Shown here one piece after another: positions 1 through 5,802 of a DNA stretch of 7,643 nt. Numbering within the stretch: position 1 is the first letter of the stretch; each line of letters begins with the position of its first letter. Origin of the DNA: Candidatus Obscuribacterales bacterium (GTDB lineage Bacteria > Cyanobacteriota > Vampirovibrionia > Obscuribacterales > Obscuribacteraceae); contig JAKFVJ010000050.1 of NCBI GenBank assembly GCA_021732245.1, positions 1 through 7,643 on the forward strand. The letters are read 5' to 3'. Position numbers and translations under genes: made by a program. The notes under the pieces were generated by a model. It was not told the origin of the DNA. It worked only from the letters and a program-made list of their open reading frames with translations, and ran no database searches.

Positions 1-347
1 TAATACAATTCCTCAGGAAGCAATTGATGAATTCTTGCGCCAGGCACTGGGTCCTTCCCAGTCAGCCAGTGTACGTTCACTGCATGCTCGGCGAAGACCG
101 CACAGGCTTAATGTGCGCTTCATATCGCATGCACAAGGACGGCTGGTCAACACAAAAAGCCTTTGAAGAAGCAGTAGCTTTGGGATTCAAACCATTCTTA
201 ATTCCCCTGGTCAATGCTCTGTGGGGCTATGGTCAACTTCTCGGACACAGGGAAGAACAACCTTCGATGGCTTACGTTTATGACGACATTAAGCAGCGAA
301 TTAACAGTAAAATGGGATCAGTACTGGGTAGCAAATTTAAGCTCTAA
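1..347 (+). CDS. Dual-specificity/tyrosine-type phosphatase, C-terminal part (5' partial, apparent frameshift)
   Basis: The gene runs in from the left edge and ends at TAA 345-347. In the frame of the stop codon, positions 78-107 encode HCMLGEDRTG, which is the P-loop signature of cysteine-based phosphatases (HC-x5-R): nucleophilic Cys at 81-83 and phosphate-binding Arg at 99-101. The family removes phosphate from Tyr/Ser/Thr residues or from inositol phosphates; the substrate here is unknown. Before the P-loop, the frame one base earlier (codons from position 2) reads TIPQEAIDEFLRQALGPSQ, which looks like the helix that normally precedes the P-loop in Siw14-like phosphatases. The stop-codon frame reads an unfamiliar peptide there. 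A one-base shift therefore seems to lie near 53-68, possibly at the CCC run 57-59; it could be a true mutation or a sequence error. The start lies outside the window. The next gene begins 20 bp downstream, so co-transcription is likely. Confidence 0.75.
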   Translation, partial: IQFLRKQLMNSCARHWVLPSQPVYVHCMLGEDRTGLMCASYRMHKDGWSTQKAFEEAVALGFKPFLIPLVNALWGYGQLLGHREEQPSMAYVYDDIKQRINSKMGSVLGSKFKL

Positions 348-367
348 GTTAACTCATAAATTAACCG

Positions 368-1117
368 ATGCAATTACAAGTGCAAAAATTTGGGGTTGAG
401 AATTCGTCCAATAAACCGGACGTTATCCTCATCCATGGTACAGGCGGCAACGCCGGACTCTGGACAGAGCAGGTAAAGCCTCTGGTTGATATGGGTTTTC
501 GCTGTTATGTACCGGAATTGCGCGGGCACGGCTCAACATCGGAGCCCGGCGAAGAAGCTGATCTCGCTGTACATGTAAGCGATATGGTTGAGACTTTGCA
601 GAACGAAGACATTCGTTTTCCAGCAATTTTCATCGGTCATTCACTTGGCGCCATTATCTCTATTCAGATTGCCGGTAAGTTTCCGGAATTAATTGGACAG
701 TGCCTTGCTGTTTCGCTGCCTATCAAAGTGCCAAAATTGACTGCAAGCGCGTTCAAATGGTTTTTGAACCACGGCGTCTATCACACTTTGCAAAAGAGCA
801 AAATCAAAGGTCGCTTGCCTATACGCGAACAAGCCCTGCTTGAGACTGAGCATCACAGCCTGAGTCAAATACTTAAACACTTTGGTCCGCTTGATTTAAC
901 TGAAGAAGTGAAAAACATACCGGCGCCGGTGCATCTGGCGTACGGTCGTTTTGATGTCGTAGCACCGTGCGTCTACGGTCAACGCCTTCACAAGGCAACG
1001 CCGAATTCTACGCTGCAAATTTTTGAATGGTCCGGACATAACCCTATGGATGATCGTCCGGATCAATTTAAGACATGGATGCTGGACAAAGTCACTCGTC
1101 ATCCGCGTAAGGTTTAG
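368..1117 (+). CDS. Alpha/beta hydrolase
   Basis: This 249-residue protein is the usual length for a single-domain alpha/beta hydrolase. The order of motifs is complete: an HGTGG oxyanion-hole segment at residues 23-27, an RGHG turn at 52-55, the nucleophile elbow GHSLGA with Ser92, an acid at Asp196 in GRFD, and the catalytic His224 in SGHNPM. A cap or lid region probably covers about residues 118-180. No signal peptide is seen, so it is likely cytoplasmic. The fold covers esterases, lipases, dehalogenases and C-C hydrolases, and nothing in the sequence fixes the substrate. The ATG at 368 lies 20 bp after the phosphatase stop with no clear Shine-Dalgarno; translation may be coupled to the upstream gene. 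It converges on the TPR gene, with a repeat-filled gap between them. Confidence 0.93.
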   Translation: MQLQVQKFGVENSSNKPDVILIHGTGGNAGLWTEQVKPLVDMGFRCYVPELRGHGSTSEPGEEADLAVHVSDMVETLQNEDIRFPAIFIGHSLGAIISIQIAGKFPELIGQCLAVSLPIKVPKLTASAFKWFLNHGVYHTLQKSKIKGRLPIREQALLETEHHSLSQILKHFGPLDLTEEVKNIPAPVHLAYGRFDVVAPCVYGQRLHKATPNSTLQIFEWSGHNPMDDRPDQFKTWMLDKVTRHPRKV

Positions 1118-1122
1118 CGGCA

Positions 1123-1188
1123 GGGCGCATGCAATGCGCCCCTACGACGCAGAGTGTTCTCATTTGTAGGGGCGCATTGCATGCGCCC
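1123..1188. repeat. Inverted pair of family-1 REP-like elements (REPIN/BIME-like)
   Basis: Two 23-bp units lie in opposite orientation: 1123-1145 (reads as the unit on the - strand) and 1166-1188 (+ strand). They are exact reverse complements of each other and are separated by 20 bp. Each unit is GTAG, then GGGCGCAT, a TGC loop, then ATGCGCCC, so each makes its own 8-bp hairpin. The pair can also fold as one 23-bp stem with a 20-nt loop. The GTAG ends face inward. A 5' GTAG followed by a palindrome is the known layout of REP elements used by RAYT transposases; assigning these copies to that class is an inference. They begin 5 bp after the hydrolase stop. Confidence 0.85.
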
Positions 1189-1197
1189 GCACAGCTC

Positions 1198-1273
1198 CCG
1201 TCATTCTGAGGCGCGAGCCGAAGAATCCCACATGTTAAAGACGTGAGATTCTTCGCTTCGCTCAGAATGACGG
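1198..1273. repeat. Family-2 inverted repeat pair with tandem G.A hairpins
   Basis: A second palindromic element, with arms about 1198-1231 and 1243-1273. The outer 13 bp (1198-1210 with 1261-1273) are perfectly complementary. Each arm also folds alone. On the + strand, 1203-1226 gives an ATTCT/AGAAT stem, a GA/GA internal loop, a GGC/GCC stem and a GCGA tetraloop. On the - strand, 1268-1248 gives the same outer stem and the same GA/GA loop, with a shorter GC/GC inner stem and a GAA loop. It is unrelated in sequence to family 1, but it has the same design of two inverted hairpin units. I recall similar ATTCTGAG-type repeats scattered in other bacterial genomes, but could not check this. Confidence 0.8.
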
Positions 1274-1280
1274 AACCCGA

Positions 1281-1298
1281 CATGCAATGCGCCCCTAC
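1281..1298 (-). repeat. Truncated family-1 REP-like copy
   Basis: On the - strand this reads GTAG followed by the first 14 bases of the family-1 palindrome and then diverges, so the 3' arm of the hairpin is broken after ATG. It lies 7 bp beyond the family-2 pair, which may have replaced or interrupted its missing end. Just downstream, 1299-1311 and 1315-1327 form a 13-bp direct repeat with one mismatch. The second copy ends in GAGAATGACGG, close to the outer end of family 2, so it may be a further remnant. Confidence 0.7.
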
Positions 1299-1335
1299 AA
1301 TGAGAATAACGATTAATGAGAATGACGGTCGACGA

Positions 1336-3099
1336 TTAGAGACCGAAAACGCCTCGAACACCTTTGACAAATCCGCCCATTGGATCATCGGCGGGTTTCA
1401 CAGCTTGTTTTTTGGCTCCGGACTTCGGCAAGATTTTTCCAAGCAATGAAATATTGTAGGTGTTGTCTTCCGGCATCATCACATCGGGACGGCGCATCAA
1501 GGCGACATCTTCTGCCTGGTGGCTGTCACCGATGTGGCGAGTAATCACTTGTCCATCAGTTAGAAACAAAGTAGCTTCACCAGTCTCTTCGGACATCATG
1601 AAGGCTTCGCCTTCCTTTAGAGTCGAAGTGCCATGTTTGGCTAAGTACGTTAGCCTCATCGTCCAGGGATCGCTGCTCTTATGAATCTTATTGAGTTCAG
1701 ACTCGTATTGAGCTTCTTGCTCAGCGGTACGTTGTTGATGATAACTTAGAGCCAGCGATCCGGGCTGACTCACCGGTGACTTTTTTGGGCGCGTACCCGT
1801 GCTTTTCGCAACCTGTTTTGGTTGCACAACAGGCGGTGGCGTGTAGGCAGGGACAACTGGAGCTGCCTCGACACGAGTTACCTTAGTTGGGGTTTCCGCA
1901 GGCAATATTTTCGGTTGGCTTGAAACGCTGCTATAGGTCGTCTCTGCCGGCAATGAGCGATGGGCACTCAATGCAACATCCGGCATGCTGCTAGGTTTCA
2001 CAACAACTTTGGTTTCGGTTTCCGGCTGCGGCTCGGAATTCCGCCAGGCAAGCAATCCACCCATAAAACTACGACGGCGCTTGGCTGGTTGTGCTTCAGG
2101 AACCTGGTGGCGAGCAAGTCTTTCATTTAGCTTCGCAGCTTGTTCACGAATTACTTGGTCAACTGCTTTTTGACGCGCCGCAACGGGATCGTCTTCATGC
2201 TTTTGCTCTGGCTCGCGCTTGAAGAATGACATAAAGCCACCGGACTTTTGCTCTTGTGCGCGCTTAGCTTCAGCACGAGTTTCGGCAAGAATGCGCTCAA
2301 CTGCATCTTCCGTATAAGAGGATGAAGCATCAGCGATCATTTTGCCGGCTTCGTCATGGCTATGATGCGTCACAACCGTTCGGGTTGATTTCTTCGGACT
2401 CACTAAATCAGCCGACGTCAGACCTCTTAATATTTCGCTCGATGGTGGCGGCTCGAGAACAGCTTCAGAAACCGCTTCAACTACCGGCACAGGAAGAGCA
2501 CCATGAGGCATTTGCATGACAGGAATGCTTGAAAGAAGCTGTTCCGTGTCATCATGCTGAGCTTCTTTTTCCGTGCGAACTACCTTATAAGGAAGGGCCT
2601 TGGGTGGTGTAATGCCAAGAATCTCGGACAACTCGCCCAGTGCTTGTTCCAAATTACCCTGCTGCACACGAACGGTAGCCAGCAATATGCGTGCTTGCCA
2701 ATTGTGCTTCACGTCGGTGTCAGAGCCAATAGCCTGCTGCAGAGCTGACTCGGCTAATTTCAAGAAACCACTACTTTGGAAAATAACCGCTTGCTCGTAA
2801 AAAGCTTTGGTATCTTTTGGATTGTCTTGAGTTGCCTTCAAAAATTCAACAAGTGCTGCATCAACCGCATCATGCTCTTTGAGGTACATGCCGAGTTCGT
2901 AATGCGAACGCGGGAATCTGCTCTTGGCTAAATTTTGCAGTTTTTCCCTGCTTGGACCAGGCACCACGCTTGGTACCACCATTTGCGTGTGCATGGCTAA
3001 ATTAGCCGGAGGAATTGGTACCGTCGCCTTTCGTGGCTGAGCGCATACAGGCAAAACGACGGTCAAAGCCAGAATCACTGGAATTGCCCTTCTCTTCAT
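1336..3099 (-). CDS. Exported TPR-repeat protein with long disordered linker
   Basis: This 587-residue protein starts with a Sec signal peptide: a KRR n-region, a hydrophobic core at about residues 5-19, and a likely signal peptidase I site after CA at 19-20. There is no proper lipobox around Cys19. Residues about 63-165 hold helical TPR-type repeats (for example HYELGMYLKEHDAVDAALVEF, split over 67-86, and KLAESALQQAIG at 114-125), suggesting protein-protein binding outside the cytoplasm. A Pro/Ala/charged linker follows (about 166-455), with a helical, probably coiled-coil stretch at 262-330. A small conserved-looking C-terminal region spans about 476-560. The ATG has a good Shine-Dalgarno (AAAGGA). 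It lies 75 bp after yqeG on the same strand, so it may be read from the same promoter. The function is not recognised. Confidence 0.85.
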   Translation of the reverse strand: MKRRAIPVILALTVVLPVCAQPRKATVPIPPANLAMHTQMVVPSVVPGPSREKLQNLAKSRFPRSHYELGMYLKEHDAVDAALVEFLKATQDNPKDTKAFYEQAVIFQSSGFLKLAESALQQAIGSDTDVKHNWQARILLATVRVQQGNLEQALGELSEILGITPPKALPYKVVRTEKEAQHDDTEQLLSSIPVMQMPHGALPVPVVEAVSEAVLEPPPSSEILRGLTSADLVSPKKSTRTVVTHHSHDEAGKMIADASSSYTEDAVERILAETRAEAKRAQEQKSGGFMSFFKREPEQKHEDDPVAARQKAVDQVIREQAAKLNERLARHQVPEAQPAKRRRSFMGGLLAWRNSEPQPETETKVVVKPSSMPDVALSAHRSLPAETTYSSVSSQPKILPAETPTKVTRVEAAPVVPAYTPPPVVQPKQVAKSTGTRPKKSPVSQPGSLALSYHQQRTAEQEAQYESELNKIHKSSDPWTMRLTYLAKHGTSTLKEGEAFMMSEETGEATLFLTDGQVITRHIGDSHQAEDVALMRRPDVMMPEDNTYNISLLGKILPKSGAKKQAVKPADDPMGGFVKGVRGVFGL

Positions 3100-3103
3100 T
3101 TTG

Positions 3104-3110
3104 TCCTTTC
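3104..3110 (-). promoter_or_regulatory. Ribosome binding site of the TPR gene
   Basis: On the - strand the sequence GAAAGGACAAA precedes the ATG at 3099-3097. It gives an AAAGGA Shine-Dalgarno about 5 nt from the start and supports this start, which also opens directly into the signal peptide. Confidence 0.7.
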
Positions 3111-3174
3111 TGCCGGCAAATTACCGGATGAGTGCATAGTTGATAGATTAGATAGAACTAAGCGATATATTACC

Positions 3175-3660
3175 TTAGTTTTTGATAAAGCAACGCTCTA
3201 AGTTCCTAAAGAATGTTTTCCAAGCCGGTTCTTCGATCGTTTTTAGCGCGCGCACGAGCACCGTTTTGATACCAGCACGATGTCCACCGAGCACATCAGT
3301 CAACGGTCGATCACCAACAACGACCACTTGCTCCGCCGGCAATTTCAAGATCTCAAGAGATTTCTGAAAGCCCCACCGGCGCGGCTTTGCAGCTCTTGCG
3401 ATAGCCGGCATGCCAAACAGTTTTTCGGCTTGTTTTACGTAGTCATCTTTCTTGTTATTGCTCAAAATAACGACGCGAAAATTCTCGTGAACCTTCTTTA
3501 GCCACGCTTCAACTTCTGTGGAAACCACATTTGACTTGGGCGCCAGCAAAGTACTGTCGAGATCAAAGATGATTCCGCGCACTCCGGCCTCACGAAGATG
3601 ATCCAGATTTATATCTGTTATATCTCCATCGATAATATAAGTTGGCTTAAGTAATACCAT
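3175..3660 (-). CDS. yqeG: YqeG-family HAD-type phosphatase
   Basis: A short cytoplasmic HAD-superfamily protein (about 161-163 residues), typical in length for YqeG/HAD subfamily IIIA. Numbered from the GTG at 3666, the four HAD motifs are present: motif I FDLDSTLL with nucleophile Asp35 and acid Asp37; motif II LSNN with Ser69; motif III Lys94 in AAKP; motif IV GDRPLTD with Asp119 and Asp124 for magnesium. There is no large cap domain, which suits small phosphorylated substrates. In Gram-positives the family has been linked to phosphatidylglycerophosphate dephosphorylation; that role is not shown here. I prefer the ATG at 3660 because GGGTGA sits 4-8 nt upstream on the - strand; an in-frame GTG at 3666 has no Shine-Dalgarno. 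It is divergent from uppS and is followed 75 bp later by the TPR gene. Confidence 0.9.
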   Translation of the reverse strand: MVLLKPTYIIDGDITDINLDHLREAGVRGIIFDLDSTLLAPKSNVVSTEVEAWLKKVHENFRVVILSNNKKDDYVKQAEKLFGMPAIARAAKPRRWGFQKSLEILKLPAEQVVVVGDRPLTDVLGGHRAGIKTVLVRALKTIEEPAWKTFFRNLERCFIKN

Positions 3661-3687
3661 TTTCACCCATACAACAAGTATGATTCC

Positions 3688-3716
3688 ACTACACTAAGAG
3701 TACGAATTTTTGTCTA
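3688..3716 (-). promoter_or_regulatory. Candidate sigma-70-type promoter for yqeG
   Basis: On the - strand, TAGACA (3716-3711, 5 of 6 to the -35 consensus) is followed after exactly 17 bp by TGTAGT (3693-3688, 4 of 6 to the -10 consensus). Transcription would start near 3681, leaving about 20 nt before the ATG at 3660. This is a motif match only. Confidence 0.4.
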
Positions 3717-3766
3717 CTCTTGTAGCAATCGTCTCATTCCTTGGCGATTTGATCATTTCCTTTGGT

Positions 3767-3772
3767 TAAAAT
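3767..3772 (+). promoter_or_regulatory. Possible -10 box of uppS
   Basis: TAAAAT matches 5 of 6 positions of the sigma-70 -10 consensus. It ends 8 nt before the GTG at 3781, so a transcript would begin almost at the start codon. No -35 at normal spacing is seen: TTGGCG at 3741-3746 is 20 bp away. Weak evidence. Confidence 0.22.
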
Positions 3773-3780
3773 GGCAACCT

Positions 3781-4533
3781 GTGTTTAGCTTCACCAGACA
3801 ATCGCGACAAAAAGAAAGAACGAGCGCCAGAGACCAGGGCACTCAACTAACGCACGTCGCCATAATAATGGATGGCAACCGCCGCTGGGCGGATAACCGC
3901 TGCTTGCCGCGCTTGAGCGGGCACCAGGAAGGTGTCAAAACACTGAAAAATCTGGTCAAACACGTCGCCGCCGCCGGACTAAAGTATTTAACCGTCTACG
4001 CATTCTCATCAGAAAACTGGAATCGCAGCAACGAAGAAGTCGATTACTTGATGAAGCTCTTCGGCAAAGTGGTTACAGATGAACTCGATGAACTTGCGCA
4101 GAATAACGTGAGACTTCGTTTTATCGGCGACACTGCTGGAATGCCGGCGGACTTGCAGAAGCACTTCGCGACAGCTATTGAAAAAACGAAAGACAACAAA
4201 GGTCTGTCATTGCAAGTGGCGCTCAATTACGGATCGCGATTGGAACTTGCGCAAGCGATGCAGTCAATTGCCGGTGACTTGCAGGCAGGCAAAATAAGTA
4301 TTTCGGACATCGACGAGCAGTTAATAAGTAGCAAGTTATACACCCGCGAAATTCCGGACCCGGATTTGATAATTAGAACCGGCGGCGAAATGCGCTTGTC
4401 GAATTACTTGCTATGGCAAGCCGCGTATTCAGAGTTGTACGTGACACCACAACTATGGCCCGACTTCAGCCCCGAAGAATACGACAAAGCCGTCTCCGAA
4501 TTCGGAGTCCGCGAACGCCGCTGGGGACTTTAA
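3781..4533 (+). CDS. uppS: Isoprenyl transferase / (2Z,6E)-undecaprenyl diphosphate synthase
   Basis: This cytoplasmic cis-prenyltransferase condenses isopentenyl diphosphate onto farnesyl diphosphate to make undecaprenyl diphosphate, the lipid carrier for peptidoglycan and surface polysaccharides. The 250 residues match the family length. Signature segments are intact: HVAIIMDGNRRWA at 25-37 with catalytic Asp31; SGHQEG at 46-51; YAFSSENW at 73-80; and the C-terminal DPDLIIRTGGEMRLSN at 193-208, with the diphosphate-binding Arg199, Arg205 and Ser207. In the usual NYGGR motif the second Gly is Ser152, a small change. GTG at 3781 is the only possible start: the frame is open upstream for about 40 codons but has no ATG, GTG or TTG. 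There is no Shine-Dalgarno. The gene is divergent from yqeG and convergent with the Gln-rich protein gene. Confidence 0.97.
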   Translation: MFSFTRQSRQKERTSARDQGTQLTHVAIIMDGNRRWADNRCLPRLSGHQEGVKTLKNLVKHVAAAGLKYLTVYAFSSENWNRSNEEVDYLMKLFGKVVTDELDELAQNNVRLRFIGDTAGMPADLQKHFATAIEKTKDNKGLSLQVALNYGSRLELAQAMQSIAGDLQAGKISISDIDEQLISSKLYTREIPDPDLIIRTGGEMRLSNYLLWQAAYSELYVTPQLWPDFSPEEYDKAVSEFGVRERRWGL

Positions 4534-4562
4534 TCCCATTTCGTCATCACACTTCGGTTTTC

Positions 4563-4585
4563 GTAGGGGCGCATTGCATGCGCCC
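4563..4585 (+). repeat. Family-1 REP-like copy (single)
   Basis: A full 23-bp copy in + orientation, identical to 1166-1188: GTAG, then an 8-bp stem with a TGC loop. It lies in the 58-bp gap between the convergent uppS and Gln-rich protein genes. Confidence 0.85.
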
Positions 4586-4592
4586 TTTTGTT
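4567..4592 (+). terminator. Intrinsic terminator of uppS built from a REP-like copy
   Basis: The perfect stem GGGCGCAT/ATGCGCCC with a 3-nt loop (4567-4585) is followed at once by TTTTGTT (4586-4592). This is the form of a rho-independent terminator for transcripts leaving uppS. On the opposite strand the hairpin is followed by CTACGAAAA and no T tract, so it should act in one direction only. The T tract touches the last codon of the convergent gene. Confidence 0.6.
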
Positions 4593-5659
4593 TACTGATA
4601 CTGCCCACCAGGTGCTTGGCTGTAGCCGCCGCCGTATGGCATTTGTTGCATCGGTTGCATTGGCTGCATCGGCATCATTGAAGGCGCGGCACCTGCTGCA
4701 ATTTGCAAATTCGATTGCAACACGATAGGCAAGTTGGTGCCTGCTGGAATTTGAATTTCGTTGCCTTTGCGATATGCGGCATCGAGTAATCCGACACCAC
4801 CGCCCATTGCTGTGCCGAACACGGCACCCATACCGGTCGCCATGCCCATGCGTCCGCCGGACATGCCGCCAACAATTGCTCCGAGTCCTGTACCGAGTGC
4901 TGCACCGCCACCTGCTCCAACACCTGTTGCAAGCAAGCTATGTCCAACGCGGCCCATTCCTGTGCCACCAGTCAAACGCAATTGATCAGTGTTGATCTTT
5001 GCAGTCATTGGAAAACTACGTCCATCTGGCGTTTGAACTTGATTGAATGTTATTTCGACACTGCCATTAGCACCAAACTTAAGATGTTTCGCCGGAACAA
5101 CATTGGTTACTTGTCCAATGATTGTCGAACCGGATGGAATAACCAATTCCGATCCGGAATAAATTGGTTGCGAGATAGTACCTTGTACTTGCTCACCAAC
5201 TTGTGTTGTTTCCGAGTTAATTGAATTCTTCAACGTCGCCGAAAACTGCGTACCGGCTGCCACTGTCGCTACGTAGCCCTGATAGAAGTTAGGACGCTGT
5301 GAGTACTGTGGTGGCATTTGTTGTTGATACTGCTGTTGCGGAGCATATTGCGGTTGTTGTTGCATTTGCGGATAACCACCGCCGCCATATGCACCCTGCT
5401 GTGAATAACCTTGCTGAGGCTGTTGCGGTTGTTGCGGCGCATCAAATGATTGTCCATAAGGTGATTGCATGTAAGCCGGCTGCTCAGTTTGCGCATAACC
5501 TTGCTGCATACCCTGACCTTGCGGCATTTGTGGTGGCTGACCATAACCTTGTTGCGGTTGACCGTAATCTTGTTGGGCCATCATCTGGCAATTGGCCGGC
5601 AGAGCTGTAAAAACCAAAGCTACTGCTAACGACAAACTAGGCACTCGAAATTGACGCAT
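4592..5659 (-). CDS. Exported Gln-rich, glycine-zipper protein
   Basis: I chose the ATG at 5659 (355 residues) because AAGAGG lies 8 nt upstream and the protein then opens with a signal peptide (residues 1-24); a TTG at 5692 would only add a hydrophilic leader. Order of regions: a Gln/Pro/Tyr/Gly-rich segment (25-127) with repeated QQGY and YGQ units; a beta-rich segment (about 130-225) with AGTQFSATL, VGEQVQGTI and ELVIPSG motifs; a glycine zipper (about 235-292) rich in GxxxG that could span or insert in a membrane; a second short IPAGTNLPIVL segment (304-314); and a Met/Gln/Pro tail (328-355). Exported proteins in which IPxG-type beta segments flank a glycine zipper are, as I recall, common in Acidobacteria and other diderms, with no settled function. 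An envelope location is likely. Confidence 0.85.
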   Translation of the reverse strand: MRQFRVPSLSLAVALVFTALPANCQMMAQQDYGQPQQGYGQPPQMPQGQGMQQGYAQTEQPAYMQSPYGQSFDAPQQPQQPQQGYSQQGAYGGGGYPQMQQQPQYAPQQQYQQQMPPQYSQRPNFYQGYVATVAAGTQFSATLKNSINSETTQVGEQVQGTISQPIYSGSELVIPSGSTIIGQVTNVVPAKHLKFGANGSVEITFNQVQTPDGRSFPMTAKINTDQLRLTGGTGMGRVGHSLLATGVGAGGGAALGTGLGAIVGGMSGGRMGMATGMGAVFGTAMGGGVGLLDAAYRKGNEIQIPAGTNLPIVLQSNLQIAAGAAPSMMPMQPMQPMQQMPYGGGYSQAPGGQYQ

Positions 5660-5667
5660 TTTAATAA

Positions 5668-5673
5668 CCTCTT
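5668..5673 (-). promoter_or_regulatory. Ribosome binding site deciding the start at 5659
   Basis: On the - strand AAGAGG is followed by TTATTAAA and then ATG, a normal 8-nt spacing. This supports the ATG at 5659 over the upstream in-frame TTG at 5692. Confidence 0.7.
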
Positions 5674-5677
5674 GAAC

Positions 5678-5716
5678 TAGGGCGACACACAAGTTCGTCG
5701 TAGCCGCCCTACGAAC
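5678..5716 (-). other. Leader with two mutually exclusive hairpins
   Basis: Just upstream of the ribosome binding site, the - strand reads GTTCGTAG (5716-5709), GGCGG, CTACGA (5703-5698), then later CGCCCTA (5684-5678). The first two can pair (TCGTAG with CTACGA, extended by GTTCG with CGAAC). Alternatively TAGGGCG (5711-5705) can pair with CGCCCTA. The two folds share bases and cannot form together. The ribosome binding site lies 4 nt after the second hairpin. TAGGGCG also resembles the start of the family-1 repeat, so this could be a decayed repeat copy. Confidence 0.35.
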
Positions 5717-5802
5717 TACATAGTAACCCGAAAACGCTCAAAACGCTGACGGGATGCCGAAAATAAGCAATTGCTAAGGCGTTATCAAGAATCGGCGTTT
5801 GC

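Noticed and set aside
348..365. GTTAA/TTAAC inverted repeat before the hydrolase gene.
   Set aside because: A 5-bp AT-rich stem with an 8-nt loop and no T tract is expected by chance and is too weak for a terminator or operator.
1123..1298. Repeat cluster as a CRISPR array.
   Set aside because: The units are inverted hairpins of two families, not regularly spaced direct repeats with unique spacers, and no cas gene is present.
1092..1388. A 98-codon - strand open frame across the repeat-filled gap.
   Set aside because: It is built from repeat sequence (VGAHCMRP-like peptides appear wherever family 1 is translated) and overlaps the ends of both flanking genes.
3705..3780. Upstream extension of uppS in the same open frame.
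   Set aside because: The frame is open but has no ATG, GTG or TTG codon, and UppS proteins normally begin shortly before the HVAIIMDGN motif.
4761..5610. Several overlapping open frames on both strands inside the Gln-rich protein gene.
   Set aside because: They are by-products of the low-complexity Gln/Gly codons, lack family-like sequence, and conflict with the signal peptide and ribosome binding site of the - strand gene.
4592..5692. Longer version of the Gln-rich protein starting at TTG 5692.
   Set aside because: The extension has no Shine-Dalgarno, would bury the signal peptide, and overlaps the structured leader; ATG 5659 has a clear AAGAGG.
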